Part shown: positions 24,938 to 35,119 of the stretch, in pieces
Position numbering within the stretch: position 1 is the stretch's first letter
Layout: each line of letters starts with the position of its first letter
Assembly: GCF_900626135.1 (NCBI RefSeq)
Contig: NZ_LR130785.1
Span: 312,023 to 376,022, forward strand
Reading direction: 5' to 3'
DNA: 64,000 nucleotides
Source of the DNA: Senegalia massiliensis
GTDB lineage: Bacteria; Bacillota; Clostridia; Tissierellales; SIT17
Program-made: the position numbers and the translations under genes
The notes under the pieces: model-generated
Told to the model about the DNA's origin: nothing
Seen by the model: the letters and a program-made list of their open reading frames with translations, nothing else
Database searches by the model: none

Positions 24938-26302
24938 ATGAGAGATAAAAAGACAATAATATCTGTATTACTTTTATTAGCATTAGTTGCAGTAGGAGTA
25001 TGGGGATATAATGAATATAAGACTAAAAATTATTATAAAAATCAATTAACTAATCAATATCAAAGAATGTTTTATGATATGAAAGATAATATAGAAACAG
25101 TTCAGACATCACTTTCTAAGTCATTAGTATCAGCATCTGAAGAAAAGGACGTATTGTTACTTAGTCAAATATATCAACAAGCATATTTTGCTCATGATAA
25201 ATTATCGCAGTTACCTGTAGCACATAGTAATCTTGCCAAAACAGAAAAATTTTTGACCCAAGTTGCAGATTATAGTTATTCACTTATTGCAAGGTTTATG
25301 AAAGGTGAAAAGTTAGATGATAAGGAAAGACAAGTGCTGTTTAGATTACAAGATTATACAGAACAATTAACAAGAGAACTTGAAGGTGCTCATGAAAAAA
25401 TAGCTAAGGGTGATTTAACTCTTTTTAAAGTAGCTAAAGGACAAAATCAAGAAATAGCAAAATCTAATCAAAATATATTAGATGTACAGATGCAAAAATA
25501 TGAAGAAGAGCAAATGACAGATTATCCAGAGCTTATATATGATGGCCCATTTTCTGATCAAGTTATGAATGCAGTTCCGAAAGGACTTCCTAAAAACAAT
25601 GTGAGTAGGGAACAGGCTGAGAAAATAGCACTTGATTTTTTAAGAATTAAGAATCCAGCAGAGGTTAAACTCTTTAATAAAGGTAAAGGTACTGGAACTA
25701 GCAATATTGAAGCGTATACATTTAGTATAACTCCTAAAAAAGGTGACAGAAATATAATAATAGGAGTCAGTGTACAAGGTGGAAAAATAGTATGGATGCA
25801 AAATCCTAAAGATGTAAAAGAGAAGAATATTAGTGAAAAAGAAGCCTTGAAAAAAGCAGAAGAATTTTTAAATAAGAATGGTTATAAAAATATGCAAGCA
25901 AATTATAGCACCAAATATGATGATAGTATCTTGTATAACTTTGTATATGAGAAAAATGGTGTTCCAATATATACAGACTTAATAAAAGTTAAAGTAGCAC
26001 TAGATGATGGAGAAATAATAGCTGCAGATATGGCTAAATACCTTATAAGTCATGTTGATAGAGAAATACCAAAACCTAAAATAAGTGAAAATGAAGCTAA
26101 AGAAAAGGTAAGAATTGGATTTAATATAGAAAGAGTTCGACTTGCCATAATTCCTGACAATGGTAATAAGGATATTTTATGCTATGAATTTAGTGGAAAA
26201 TATAAAGGTTCTGATTTTATAGTATATATAAATGCAATGGATGGAACTCAGGAAGATATATTAAGAATAATAAAAGATGAAAATGGTACACTTATGATGT
26301 AA
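24938..26302 (+). CDS. ypeB: Germination protein YpeB
   Basis: 454 residues: N-terminal membrane anchor (about 7-24), a helical domain (30-215), and three PepSY-type repeats in the C-terminal half (around 225-300, 300-375 and 385-450; each has a S/N-xx-A/E-A-xxxA pattern such as VSREQAEKIALDFL and ISEKEALKKAEEFL). YpeB is needed for SleB localisation and stability in the spore and each depends on the other. It follows sleB at 11 nt with AAAGGAGG and ends at a terminator. Confidence 0.93.
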   Translation: MRDKKTIISVLLLLALVAVGVWGYNEYKTKNYYKNQLTNQYQRMFYDMKDNIETVQTSLSKSLVSASEEKDVLLLSQIYQQAYFAHDKLSQLPVAHSNLAKTEKFLTQVADYSYSLIARFMKGEKLDDKERQVLFRLQDYTEQLTRELEGAHEKIAKGDLTLFKVAKGQNQEIAKSNQNILDVQMQKYEEEQMTDYPELIYDGPFSDQVMNAVPKGLPKNNVSREQAEKIALDFLRIKNPAEVKLFNKGKGTGTSNIEAYTFSITPKKGDRNIIIGVSVQGGKIVWMQNPKDVKEKNISEKEALKKAEEFLNKNGYKNMQANYSTKYDDSILYNFVYEKNGVPIYTDLIKVKVALDDGEIIAADMAKYLISHVDREIPKPKISENEAKEKVRIGFNIERVRLAIIPDNGNKDILCYEFSGKYKGSDFIVYINAMDGTQEDILRIIKDENGTLMM

Positions 26303-26303
26303 T

Positions 26304-26327
26304 AAACCCGATTTAATAATCGGGTTT
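26304..26327 (+). terminator. Terminator after ypeB
   Basis: AAACCCGATT (26304-26313) pairs with AATCGGGTTT (26318-26327) around TAAT; T-rich sequence follows. Confidence 0.88.
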
Positions 26328-26390
26328 TCTTTTTTGGCATAATAATGTACAATATATATAAGTAAAGATAATAGTTGAAAGGAAGATATA

Positions 26391-26804
26391 ATGAAAGATG
26401 TCTTAGTAAAATTAAAAGGAACACAAGAGACAGAAGATGGAGAAAAAAATAAAATAGAGCTTGTAACAGAAGGAAAATTTTATGAGAAAAATGATTCATA
26501 TTATCTATTATATGATGAGTCTGAAATATCAGGACTTGAAAATTCCACTACAAGTTTAAAAATAAAACAAGATGAAATTTCAATGAAACGCTTTGGAGAT
26601 AATAATTCCAAAATGGAGTTTAAGAAAAATTATAAATATACTACTTTATATTCTACAATATATGGAAATCTAGATATGGAAGTTTCAACTCAAAAAATAC
26701 AAGTAGATATAAAAGAAGGTAAAGGAAAAATATCTTTAAAATATAAATTGCTAATTTCAAATAATATAGAGAGTTTAAATACATTAGATATAACAATATC
26801 TTAG
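26391..26804 (+). CDS. DUF1934 (YwiB-type) beta-barrel protein
   Basis: A 137-residue soluble protein of the DUF1934/YwiB type: KDVLVKLKGTQ at the start, the central FYEKNDSYYLLYDESEISGLENSTTSLKI, and VDIKEGKGKISLKYKLLI near the end, a calycin-like barrel. Function unknown; the gene often neighbours housekeeping loci in Firmicutes. The ATG follows GAAAGGAAG. A hairpin terminator begins at its stop codon, separating it from kamR. Confidence 0.82.
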   Translation: MKDVLVKLKGTQETEDGEKNKIELVTEGKFYEKNDSYYLLYDESEISGLENSTTSLKIKQDEISMKRFGDNNSKMEFKKNYKYTTLYSTIYGNLDMEVSTQKIQVDIKEGKGKISLKYKLLISNNIESLNTLDITIS

Positions 26805-26826
26805 GCACAAACGGTGCCTATTATTT
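26802..26826 (+). terminator. Terminator after DUF1934 gene
   Basis: TAGGCAC (26802-26808) pairs with GTGCCTA (26814-26820), followed by TTATTTT. Confidence 0.75.
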
Positions 26827-26863
26827 TGCAGCTAGTGCCAAAAATTAAGCGGGAGGGTTTAAG

Positions 26864-28249
26864 GTGAAAAGTATATTCTTTAGGGAAAATATATTTGAAA
26901 TATTAAATCATATAGAAGAAGCTATACAAATAATAGATGAAAAGGGAAGAATATTGTATTTTAATAAATCTGCTAAAGAATTAGATGAACTAGGTAGAGA
27001 AAAGATAATAGGACGTCATATATTAGAAGTATATCCATCACTTAATCATGATACATCTACTCTTATACAAGTAATGCAAACAGGTAGTCCTATATATGAA
27101 AAAGAACAGATGTTTATAAACTATAAAGGAAATAAAATAACTACAATTAATACCTCTATACCTATTAAGGAAAAAGGCAGAATAAAAGGCGCTATAGAAA
27201 TATCTAGAAATATAACCCATGTAAGAAAAATGACAGAAAAGATAACAGATTTACAAACAAAATTATATAGTGAAAATGATAATCCAAAGAAGAATAATGA
27301 AAGAGCTAAGTATACATTCATAGATATAATAGGTCAAAATAGAAAAATGGCCAAGCTTAAAGCAACAGCACTTAGGGCATCAAATACATCTTCCCCTGTA
27401 CTTATATATGGGGAAACTGGGACAGGCAAGGAGCTTCTAGTTCAATCAATTCATAATGCAAGTCCAAGAAAAAACAAGCCTTTTATAGCACAAAACTGTG
27501 CAGCACTCCCATCTAATTTACTGGAAGGAATACTTTTTGGTACAGTTAAAGGGGGCTTTACTGGAGCAGAAGATAGAAAGGGCTTATTTGAACTTGCAAA
27601 TGGTGGAACACTTTTCTTAGATGAAATAAACTCTATGCCACTTGAACTACAAGCAAAAATGCTTAGAGTTTTACAAGATGGAAGTATAAGAAGAGTAGGT
27701 TCAACTAAAACAATAGATGTAAATGTTAGAGTAATTACTGCTACAAATACAGAACCAGAACAAGCAATAGACGAAAAAATAATGAGAAAAGATTTATATT
27801 ATAGATTAGCAGTTATAAATCTTAAAATACCAGTACTTAGAGAAAGAAAAGATGATATACCATTACTAATAGAGTTTTTTATAGATAAATATAACAAAGA
27901 ACTAGGTAATGATGTAGAAGGAATTGAAGATGATGCATTAGATATCCTTATGAAATATGATTGGCCTGGAAATGTACGTGAATTAGAGCATGTAATTCAG
28001 GGAGTACTTGCATTAGAAGATACTGATACTATAAAAAAAGAACATTTACCATATCAGTTTGAAAAATATAAAAATGAAATAAATAAAGATGAAGATATAA
28101 GGCCTTTAAATAGCGCAGTTGAGAGTTTGGAAAAGAACATAATAAAAGAAGCACTTAAGAAAACCGATAGAAATATTACAAAAACAGCAGAACTCATATC
28201 TATACCAAGACAGACATTACAGTATAAGATGAAAAAATACGGCTTATAA
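26864..28249 (+). CDS. kamR: Sigma-54-dependent activator of lysine fermentation (KamR-like)
   Basis: 461 residues: N-terminal PAS domain (about 10-115), central AAA+ domain with Walker A GETGTGKE (about residue 186) and Walker B LFLDEIN, and a C-terminal Fis-type helix-turn-helix (NITKTAELISIPRQTLQYKMKK). The sigma-54 contact loop reads GGFTGA, one residue from the usual GAFTGA. It should bind upstream of the sigma-54 promoter at 28466 and switch on kdd-kamABCDE, presumably when lysine or an intermediate is sensed by the PAS domain (inference). The GTG start follows GGGAGGG. A terminator separates it from the operon. Confidence 0.88.
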   Translation: MKSIFFRENIFEILNHIEEAIQIIDEKGRILYFNKSAKELDELGREKIIGRHILEVYPSLNHDTSTLIQVMQTGSPIYEKEQMFINYKGNKITTINTSIPIKEKGRIKGAIEISRNITHVRKMTEKITDLQTKLYSENDNPKKNNERAKYTFIDIIGQNRKMAKLKATALRASNTSSPVLIYGETGTGKELLVQSIHNASPRKNKPFIAQNCAALPSNLLEGILFGTVKGGFTGAEDRKGLFELANGGTLFLDEINSMPLELQAKMLRVLQDGSIRRVGSTKTIDVNVRVITATNTEPEQAIDEKIMRKDLYYRLAVINLKIPVLRERKDDIPLLIEFFIDKYNKELGNDVEGIEDDALDILMKYDWPGNVRELEHVIQGVLALEDTDTIKKEHLPYQFEKYKNEINKDEDIRPLNSAVESLEKNIIKEALKKTDRNITKTAELISIPRQTLQYKMKKYGL

Positions 28250-28357
28250 ATGTACAATATTTAACGATAAAAAATAAATGATGCCTAAAATTCGGCGAAA
28301 TTAATCATGTTAATATAATATATACCCCAAAAATCTTATAATAAATCAAAAAAATAC

Positions 28358-28400
28358 AAAACAGATAACATTACGAATTTGTAATATTATCTGTTTTTTT
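28358..28400 (+). terminator. Terminator after kamR
   Basis: AAAACAGATAA (28358-28368) pairs with TTATCTGTTTT (28387-28397) and ATTAC pairs with GTAAT inside; one internal mismatch; a T run follows. It insulates the operon from kamR transcription. Confidence 0.85.
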
Positions 28401-28465
28401 GTCGAAACATTGATATTACTTATACAAAATATATTTTTCAAAAAAAGATATTGTTTTTTATATTT

Positions 28466-28484
28466 TTGGCATGAGCTTTGCAAT
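28466..28484 (+). promoter_or_regulatory. Sigma-54 (-24/-12) promoter of the kdd-kam operon
   Basis: TTGGCAT-N5-TTGCAAT with GG at 28468-28469 and GC at 28480-28481, the required 10 bp apart; matches the TTGGCAC-N5-TTGCA consensus. It lies 60 nt upstream of the kdd start and downstream of the kamR terminator. About 190 bp upstream is an imperfect palindrome near 28288-28302 (ATTCGGCGAAAT) that could be an activator site. Confidence 0.85.
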
Positions 28485-28544
28485 ATTATTTATTTCGTGA
28501 AAAGGTTTCGATAGATAAATTCAAATTTTTTAGGGGGTAATATA

Positions 28545-29582
28545 ATGAAAAAAGGAAATCCATATGGAACACATAGGGTAATTGAACCAAAAGGTACATT
28601 ACCACAACCAGCTACAAAAATTGATAATAACATGGAAATTTATGATAATGAAATTTTAATTGATGTTCAAACATTAAACATTGATTCTGCAAGCTTTACT
28701 CAAATAAAGAATGAAGCAGGTGGAAAGGTTGAAAAAATAAAAGAAATAATGAAAAACATAGTTGAAACTCGTGGGAAGCATCAAAACCCTGTTACAGGTT
28801 CTGGTGGAATGCTTATAGGTACTGTTGAAAAAATAGGACCTGCTCTTGAAGGAAAAACTGATTTAAAGGTTGGAGATAAAATAGCAACTCTTGTTTCATT
28901 ATCTTTAACTCCGTTGAGAATTGATGAAATTAATGAAGTAAGAGAAGATATAGATCAAGTTGATATAAAAGGAAAAGCAATTCTTTTTGAAAGTGGAATA
29001 TATGCAGTAATACCAAATGATCTTCCAGAAAACTTAGCATTATCAGTACTTGATGTAGCTGGAGCACCAGCACAAACTGCAAAATTAGTTCATCCAGGAG
29101 ACACAGTACTTGTTATAGGTGGAGCAGGAAAATCAGGAATGCTTTGCTTATATGAAGCTAAAAAGCGTGTAGGAGTAACTGGTAAAGTTATTTGCCTAGG
29201 TCATAGTGAGGAGACTATTGAAAGAGTTAAAGGATTAGGATTAGCAGATCATTATATAGTTGCAGATGCTACTAATGCAGTAGAAGTAATGAATAAAGTA
29301 AGTGAAGCAACTGATGGAAAAATGGTAGATATAACTATAAATAATGTAAATGTACCAAACACTGAAATGGGAAGTATATTATCTACAAAAGATGATGGAA
29401 CAATATATTTCTTTAGTATGGCTACAAACTTTACAAAAGCTGCTTTAGGAGCTGAAGGAGTAGGTAAAGATGTAAATATGATTATGGGTAATGGATATAC
29501 AAAAGGCCATGCTGAAATTTCTCTTGAAATAATGAGAGAAGATAAAAATTTAAGAAAAGTATACGAAGATTTATACGCATAA
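28545..29582 (+). CDS. kdd: L-erythro-3,5-diaminohexanoate dehydrogenase
   Basis: A 345-residue NAD(P)-dependent enzyme that oxidatively deaminates (3S,5S)-3,5-diaminohexanoate to 5-amino-3-oxohexanoate in lysine fermentation. It begins [21 protein letters not shown], as known Kdd proteins do, and has the Rossmann motif VIGGAGKSG (about residues 186-194) in an alcohol-dehydrogenase-like fold. The ATG follows AGGGGG. It is the first gene behind the sigma-54 promoter and lies directly upstream of kamA, whose pathway product it uses after the KamDE step. Confidence 0.93.
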   Translation: MKKGNPYGTHRVIEPKGTLPQPATKIDNNMEIYDNEILIDVQTLNIDSASFTQIKNEAGGKVEKIKEIMKNIVETRGKHQNPVTGSGGMLIGTVEKIGPALEGKTDLKVGDKIATLVSLSLTPLRIDEINEVREDIDQVDIKGKAILFESGIYAVIPNDLPENLALSVLDVAGAPAQTAKLVHPGDTVLVIGGAGKSGMLCLYEAKKRVGVTGKVICLGHSEETIERVKGLGLADHYIVADATNAVEVMNKVSEATDGKMVDITINNVNVPNTEMGSILSTKDDGTIYFFSMATNFTKAALGAEGVGKDVNMIMGNGYTKGHAEISLEIMREDKNLRKVYEDLYA

Positions 29583-29601
29583 TAAAAGGAGGATGAATAC
29601 T

Positions 29602-30864
29602 ATGAATTATAAGAATATTGATATGTGGAAAAATGTAGATGAAAAGGACTGGAATGACTGGCACTGGCAAGTGAAAAACAGAATAAATACTGTAGAAGAT
29701 TTAAAGAAATTAATAAATATAACTGAAGAAGAAGAAAAAAATATAGGTTCTGTACTTGAAAAGTTTAGAATGGGAATTACTCCATACTATGCTTCTCTTA
29801 TGGATAAAGATGATCCAAATTGTCCAGTAAGAATGCAAGCAGTACCAGAGCTTGTAGAGACACATATGGGTGCAAATGATATGGAAGATCCACTTCATGA
29901 AGATACAGATTCACCTGTACCAGGACTTACTCATAGATATCCTGATAGAGTACTTCTTTTAATAACAGATCAATGTAGTATGTATTGTAGACACTGTACT
30001 AGAAGAAGATTTGCAGGTCAAAAAGATTCTCCAATGGGAATGGATAGAATAAAGAAAGCTATTGATTATATAAGAAAAACACCACAAGTTAGAGACGTAT
30101 TATTATCTGGTGGAGATGCACTTTTAGTATCTGATGAAAGATTAGAAGAAATTATTAAAGAATTAAGAGAAATACCACATGTAGAGATAATAAGAATAGG
30201 TTCAAGAGCACCAGTTGTTATGCCACAAAGAATAACTGAAAACCTAGTAAGTATGCTTAAAAAATATCATCCAATTTGGTTAAATACACATTTTAATCAT
30301 CCAAAAGAAATTACAGAAGAATCTACTCGTGCAATAGAATTATTAGCTAATGCGGGTATACCATTAGGAAATCAATCTGTACTTTTAAGAGGAATAAATG
30401 ATTGTGTACACATAATGAGAGACTTAGTTCATAAATTAGTTAAAATAAGAGTTAGACCATACTATATTTATCAATGTGATTTATCTATGGGAATAGAGCA
30501 TTTTAGAACTTCTGTAGGTAAAGGAATTGAAATTGTAGAAGGACTTCGTGGACATACTTCAGGATATGCAGTACCAACATTCGTAGTAGATGCACCAGGT
30601 GGAGGTGGAAAGATACCAGTAATGCCAAATTACGTAGTATCTAGATCTTCAAACAAAGTTGTTCTTAGAAACTTTGAAGGAGTTATTACAACTTATACTG
30701 AGCCAGAAGTAAAACAAAGTGAATGTAAATGTGATACTTGTACAGGAAAAGATAAGCATGAACTTACAGGTGTTGCAGGATTATTAGAAGGAAATGATAT
30801 AGCACTTGAGCCTACAAAGCTTGCAAGAAATGAAAGAGCTAAGAAAAGAGAAGAAAGTAAGTAA
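29602..30864 (+). CDS. kamA: L-lysine 2,3-aminomutase
   Basis: A 420-residue radical-SAM, PLP enzyme converting L-lysine to L-beta-lysine, the first pathway step. The cluster motif is C125-S-M-Y-C129-R-H-C132 and the PLP lysine is K337 (APGGGGK), at the same numbers as the Clostridium subterminale enzyme. C-terminal Cys residues (CKCDTC) are the structural Zn ligands. The ATG at 29602 is chosen because AGGAGG lies immediately before the alternative ATG at 29593. Cytosolic and oxygen-sensitive. Flanked by kdd and kamB in a tight operon. Confidence 0.96.
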   Translation: MNYKNIDMWKNVDEKDWNDWHWQVKNRINTVEDLKKLINITEEEEKNIGSVLEKFRMGITPYYASLMDKDDPNCPVRMQAVPELVETHMGANDMEDPLHEDTDSPVPGLTHRYPDRVLLLITDQCSMYCRHCTRRRFAGQKDSPMGMDRIKKAIDYIRKTPQVRDVLLSGGDALLVSDERLEEIIKELREIPHVEIIRIGSRAPVVMPQRITENLVSMLKKYHPIWLNTHFNHPKEITEESTRAIELLANAGIPLGNQSVLLRGINDCVHIMRDLVHKLVKIRVRPYYIYQCDLSMGIEHFRTSVGKGIEIVEGLRGHTSGYAVPTFVVDAPGGGGKIPVMPNYVVSRSSNKVVLRNFEGVITTYTEPEVKQSECKCDTCTGKDKHELTGVAGLLEGNDIALEPTKLARNERAKKREESK

Positions 30865-30904
30865 TATATTATGCAATAATTATTAAAAAAGGAGGCTGGT
30901 TTTG

Positions 30905-31921
30905 ATGGAATTAATAGATAATATAAATCAAAAATATAAAATTGTATCTATAATAGGCATGGCTAAAAATGCTGGAAAAACTGTAACATTAAATAAAATA
31001 ATAGAAGATGCTTATTATGAAGATATAAACTTAGGAATTACATCAACTGGACGTGATGGGGAGCGCGAAGATGTAGTAACTAGTACAGAAAAACCAGCCA
31101 TATATGTATATGAAGAGAGTATTATTGCAACAACAACAGGAAGTATTGAACAAGGAGATGCTACAGTAGAAATATTAGAAGTTACAAATTATAGGTCATC
31201 TATGGGAAATATTGTTCTTGCAAGAGTAGTATATGGGGGATATATTGAAATTGCTGGAGCTCAAACTGCAAATGAAATGAAAGTGTTAGCCGAAAAGATG
31301 CTAAATTACGGAGTGGAATTAGTGTTAATAGATGGTTCTATAAATAGAATTGCTGTAGCTGATCCTACAGTTACTGAAGCTACAATACTTGCTACAGGTG
31401 CAGTTTTAAGTAGAAATATGGATAAAGTTATAAAAGAAACTCTTCATCAAAAGACTATTTTATCATTAGATGAAGTAGGCATTGATATAAAGAAAATAAT
31501 AGAAAAAAATATAGATAAGATATCAGTTATAGATAAAGAAAAAAGAGTTAAAAATGTAGATTTGAAAACTTCATTAAATTCAGGAAAGATAATAGCTGAT
31601 AATATAGATGAAGATTCGAGATATGTATATATACCTGGTTGTCTTGTTACTAAGACATTAAAGGACTTAACTGAATCAACAAAATATTATAAAAATATAA
31701 AGATAATAGTGAGAGATGGTACTAAAATATTTATATCTCCTATTGATTGGCTTAAATTCAAGAAAAAAGGTATAGAAATTAATGTTTTAAATAGAGTAAA
31801 TATAGCAGCAATAACTTTAAACCCATATTCACCTTCTGGATATTATTTTGATAGAGATAATTTCAAAGATAAGATGGATAAGTATATAAAAGATTTACCA
31901 GTATATGATGTAATGATGTAA
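30905..31921 (+). CDS. kamB: Lysine 5,6-aminomutase reactivase subunit KamB-like
   Basis: 338 residues with an N-terminal P-loop GMAKNAGKT (18-26) followed by TSTGRDGE, and a C-terminal part without a domain I know. The position between kamA and the MutS-like kamC, upstream of kamD-kamE, matches kamB of known lysine-fermentation operons, whose product is annotated as a reactivase subunit for the B12 aminomutase. The likely job is ATP-dependent release of damaged cobalamin, together with KamC (inference from annotation and context). The ATG at 30905 follows GGAGG. Confidence 0.85.
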   Translation: MELIDNINQKYKIVSIIGMAKNAGKTVTLNKIIEDAYYEDINLGITSTGRDGEREDVVTSTEKPAIYVYEESIIATTTGSIEQGDATVEILEVTNYRSSMGNIVLARVVYGGYIEIAGAQTANEMKVLAEKMLNYGVELVLIDGSINRIAVADPTVTEATILATGAVLSRNMDKVIKETLHQKTILSLDEVGIDIKKIIEKNIDKISVIDKEKRVKNVDLKTSLNSGKIIADNIDEDSRYVYIPGCLVTKTLKDLTESTKYYKNIKIIVRDGTKIFISPIDWLKFKKKGIEINVLNRVNIAAITLNPYSPSGYYFDRDNFKDKMDKYIKDLPVYDVMM

Positions 31922-31936
31922 GGAGTTGATGGCTAA

Positions 31937-33562
31937 ATGAAATATATGACAAATAGTACGAAGCAAGCTATAGGATTTGATTATATATTAAAAAATATAG
32001 AGGTACTCACTCCTTATGGTAGAGATAAAAAGAGTGAAATGGAGCCCTTTTTTGATAAAGAAAAATTAAATTCTGAACTTAATAAGGTATCAATAATTAA
32101 AGATAGTATAGAAGATAATAGAAATTTATATGAACAATTAACATCCCTTTTCATTCATATAAAAGATATAAGAAATTCAATATATAGAGCTAAAAATGAC
32201 TCTATTCTTTCTGTAGTTGAACTTTATGAAGTTAAAACCTTTATATCAATTATAGAAGATATAGAAGTTATAATGCATAAACTACCATTTGATATGTTTG
32301 ATGATACATTTATAGAATCATCAGATACCTTAAGATTATTATTTGATCCTCAAGATAAGGGTCTCCAAACATTCTATATATATGAAGAATATTCAGAAGA
32401 ACTTAAAACAATAAGAGCGGAAAAAAGAAATATAGGAAAATTAATAAAACTAGAGAAAAACAAAAAGAGAAAAGAATTAAAAGATAAATTTAATATAAGA
32501 ATAGATCCAAAGGGAGAAGTAGTAGTTTCAAAAGAGAACGGTGAATTAAATGATGAATTAAATAATAGTGATGAATTTGAATATTTATCGGAAAGCTATA
32601 TGTCTATTAGATATAAAATAAAAGATTCAATTGAAATATCTAATTTAATAAATAAATTAGAAAGCTTAAAGTATGAGGAAGAAGAAGAGGAAATAAAAAT
32701 AAGAGAAAAGCTTTCTTCTGAAATTGGTTTTCACTTTGATTTCCTTATGACTAACATTAAATCTATAGGTAATTTTGATCTTAAGTTAGCTAAAGCTTAC
32801 TTAGCACATAGACTAAATGCAACAGAACCAAAGATATTAGATGAAAATGAAATAAATATAATAGAAGGAATTCATCCTAAAGCTAAACAGGAAGTAACAA
32901 GAAGAAATGGAGAATTCATACCTATATCAATATATTTAAATAAAGGTGTTACTTGTATAACAGGAGCAAATATGGGAGGTAAAACAATTACCTTAAGAAT
33001 AATCGCACTTCTTACAGCAATGGCTCAATATGGCTTATTAGTTCCTGCTAAATCTATGGAAACATCACTTAGAGAGTATATTTTTGTATCTATGGGAGAC
33101 CTTCAGTCAATTGATAGTGGCCTTAGTACATTTGGGGGAGAAATAAATAAGGTTAAAACTGCATTATCAAATAGTGATAAAAAGGGACTTATTTTAATAG
33201 ATGAGTTAGCTCGTGGTACAAACCCAAAGGAAGGCTATGCAATATCAAAATCAATTGTAAAATTTCTTTTAGAAAAGCCTTCTATAAATGTAATAACAAC
33301 ACATTATGACAATATTGCAAATACAAAAGGTGTAGTTCATTATCAAGTTATTGGACTTAAAAACCTTGATTTTAATAAACTTAAAAATGAAAGTAAAGAT
33401 ATAGGAATTGAAGCTATCAGTCAGTTTATGGACTATAGACTTACAAAGCTTGAAAATACAGCAAATGTACCAAGAGATGCATTAAACATTTCGAAATTTA
33501 TGGGATTGCAGGATGAAATATTGGATCAAGCGGAAAAAATACTAATGGAGGGGGAAGATTAA
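31937..33562 (+). CDS. kamC: Lysine 5,6-aminomutase reactivase ATPase KamC-like (MutS-like)
   Basis: 541 residues: a helical, coiled-coil-rich N-terminal part (about 40-290) and a C-terminal MutS-type ABC ATPase with Walker A ITGANMGGKT (341-350), the signature region SGLSTFGGE and Walker B LILIDELARGTNP. MutS N-terminal mismatch-binding domains are absent, so this is not mismatch repair. With KamB it is thought to reactivate lysine 5,6-aminomutase. It ends one base before kamD, so translation is coupled. Confidence 0.87.
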   Translation: MKYMTNSTKQAIGFDYILKNIEVLTPYGRDKKSEMEPFFDKEKLNSELNKVSIIKDSIEDNRNLYEQLTSLFIHIKDIRNSIYRAKNDSILSVVELYEVKTFISIIEDIEVIMHKLPFDMFDDTFIESSDTLRLLFDPQDKGLQTFYIYEEYSEELKTIRAEKRNIGKLIKLEKNKKRKELKDKFNIRIDPKGEVVVSKENGELNDELNNSDEFEYLSESYMSIRYKIKDSIEISNLINKLESLKYEEEEEEIKIREKLSSEIGFHFDFLMTNIKSIGNFDLKLAKAYLAHRLNATEPKILDENEINIIEGIHPKAKQEVTRRNGEFIPISIYLNKGVTCITGANMGGKTITLRIIALLTAMAQYGLLVPAKSMETSLREYIFVSMGDLQSIDSGLSTFGGEINKVKTALSNSDKKGLILIDELARGTNPKEGYAISKSIVKFLLEKPSINVITTHYDNIANTKGVVHYQVIGLKNLDFNKLKNESKDIGIEAISQFMDYRLTKLENTANVPRDALNISKFMGLQDEILDQAEKILMEGED

Positions 33563-35119
33563 ATGAATAGCAAATTAAACTTAGATTTTAATAAAGTAGA
33601 AAGTGCTAGAAATGCAGCTAAGAATATAGCTGAAGATGTTCAAAAGTTTATAGACAAGCATTCTACTGTATCAGTAGAAAGAACAGTAGCAAGATTACTT
33701 GGTATTGATGGAGTAGATGAAATAGAAAGACCATTACCAAATGTAGTAGTAGACAATGTAAAAGAAGGTGGAGGATTAGAAAGAGGTATAGCATATTGGA
33801 TAGGGAATGCTATGGTTCATACTGGAGAAGGTCCTCAAATGGTAGCAGAACTTGTAAGTAGAGGGGAAATAGATTTAACAAAATTACCTATAGCAAGTGA
33901 TGATGAAATATATACAAAAGTAGAATTAATAGCAAAAGATACTACAGAAAAAATAAGAAAAAATAAATTAAAAAGAGATGAATACATTGAAACTTTAGGT
34001 GAAGGTAGAAAGCCTTACTTATATGTAATAGTTGCTACTGGAAATATCTATGAAGATGTTGTTCAAGCTCAAGCAGCAGCAAGACAAGGTGCAGATATAA
34101 TAGCAGTTATAAGAACTACAGCTCAATCACTTCTTGATTATGTGCCATATGGTGCTACAACTGAAGGATTTGGTGGAACTTATGCTACTGAAGAAAACTT
34201 TAGAATAATGAGAAAAGCTTTAGATGAAGTAGGAGAAGAAGTAGGAAGATACATTAGACTTTGTAATTATTGTTCAGGATTATGTATGCCTGAAATTGCA
34301 GCAATGGGTGCACTTGAAAGATTAGATGTAATGTTAAACGATGCTTTATATGGAATACTTTTCAGAGATATAAACATGCAAAGAACATTAGTTGATCAAT
34401 ATTTCTCTAGAATTATAAATGGATATGGTGGAGTAATAATAAACACAGGTGAAGATAATTACCTTACAACAGCTGATGCAGTAGAAGAAGCTCATACTGT
34501 ACTTGCTTCTCAATTTATGAATGAACAATTTGCCCTAAAAGCTGGAATACCAGAAGAACAAATGGGACTTGGTCATGCATTTGAAATGGATCCTAGTTTA
34601 GAAAATGGATTCTTACTTGAACTTTCACAAGCACAAATGGCTAGAGAAATATTCCCAAAAGCACCACTTAAATATATGCCACCTACAAAGTTTATGACAG
34701 GAGATATATTTAAAGGTCATCTTCAAGATGCAATGTTCAACCTTATATCTGTTTGGACAAATCAAGGTTTACAATTATTAGGAATGCCAACAGAAGCAAT
34801 CCATACACCATTATTACAAGATAGAATGCTTTCAATTGAAAATGCAAAATATATATTTAATAATGCAAGAGATATAGGAGAAGAAATAGAGTTCAAAAGT
34901 GGTGGAGTAATAGAAACTAGAGCTCACAAAGTATTAGATGATGCAGAAAAATTACTTAAAGATATAGAAAGAGAAGGATTATTCTCTACTATAGAAAAAG
35001 GTAAATTTGCAGATGTTAAAAGACCTAGAGATGGTGGAAAAGGTCTTGAAGGTGTAATAGAAAAGGATAAAAACTATTACAATCCATTTATTAAATTGAT
35101 GCTTGGAGGTGAAAGATAA
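33563..35119 (+). CDS. kamD: Lysine 5,6-aminomutase alpha subunit
   Basis: A 518-residue large subunit of the adenosylcobalamin- and PLP-dependent enzyme that moves the terminal amino group of beta-lysine to give 3,5-diaminohexanoate. Recognised by length and conserved blocks (VERTVARLLGIDGVDEIERPLPN, GYWIGNAM-like GIAYWIGNAMVHTGEGPQMV, IRLCNYCSGLCMPEIAAMGALERLDVMLNDALYGILFRDINMQRT region), a TIM-barrel subunit. It starts directly after the kamC stop and overlaps kamE by one base, giving a 1:1 complex from coupled translation. Confidence 0.94.
   Translation: MNSKLNLDFNKVESARNAAKNIAEDVQKFIDKHSTVSVERTVARLLGIDGVDEIERPLPNVVVDNVKEGGGLERGIAYWIGNAMVHTGEGPQMVAELVSRGEIDLTKLPIASDDEIYTKVELIAKDTTEKIRKNKLKRDEYIETLGEGRKPYLYVIVATGNIYEDVVQAQAAARQGADIIAVIRTTAQSLLDYVPYGATTEGFGGTYATEENFRIMRKALDEVGEEVGRYIRLCNYCSGLCMPEIAAMGALERLDVMLNDALYGILFRDINMQRTLVDQYFSRIINGYGGVIINTGEDNYLTTADAVEEAHTVLASQFMNEQFALKAGIPEEQMGLGHAFEMDPSLENGFLLELSQAQMAREIFPKAPLKYMPPTKFMTGDIFKGHLQDAMFNLISVWTNQGLQLLGMPTEAIHTPLLQDRMLSIENAKYIFNNARDIGEEIEFKSGGVIETRAHKVLDDAEKLLKDIEREGLFSTIEKGKFADVKRPRDGGKGLEGVIEKDKNYYNPFIKLMLGGER

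Noticed and set aside
31937..33562. MutS mismatch-repair ATPase
   Set aside because: It lacks MutS mismatch-recognition domains and sits between kamB and kamD, so it is the KamC-type reactivase.
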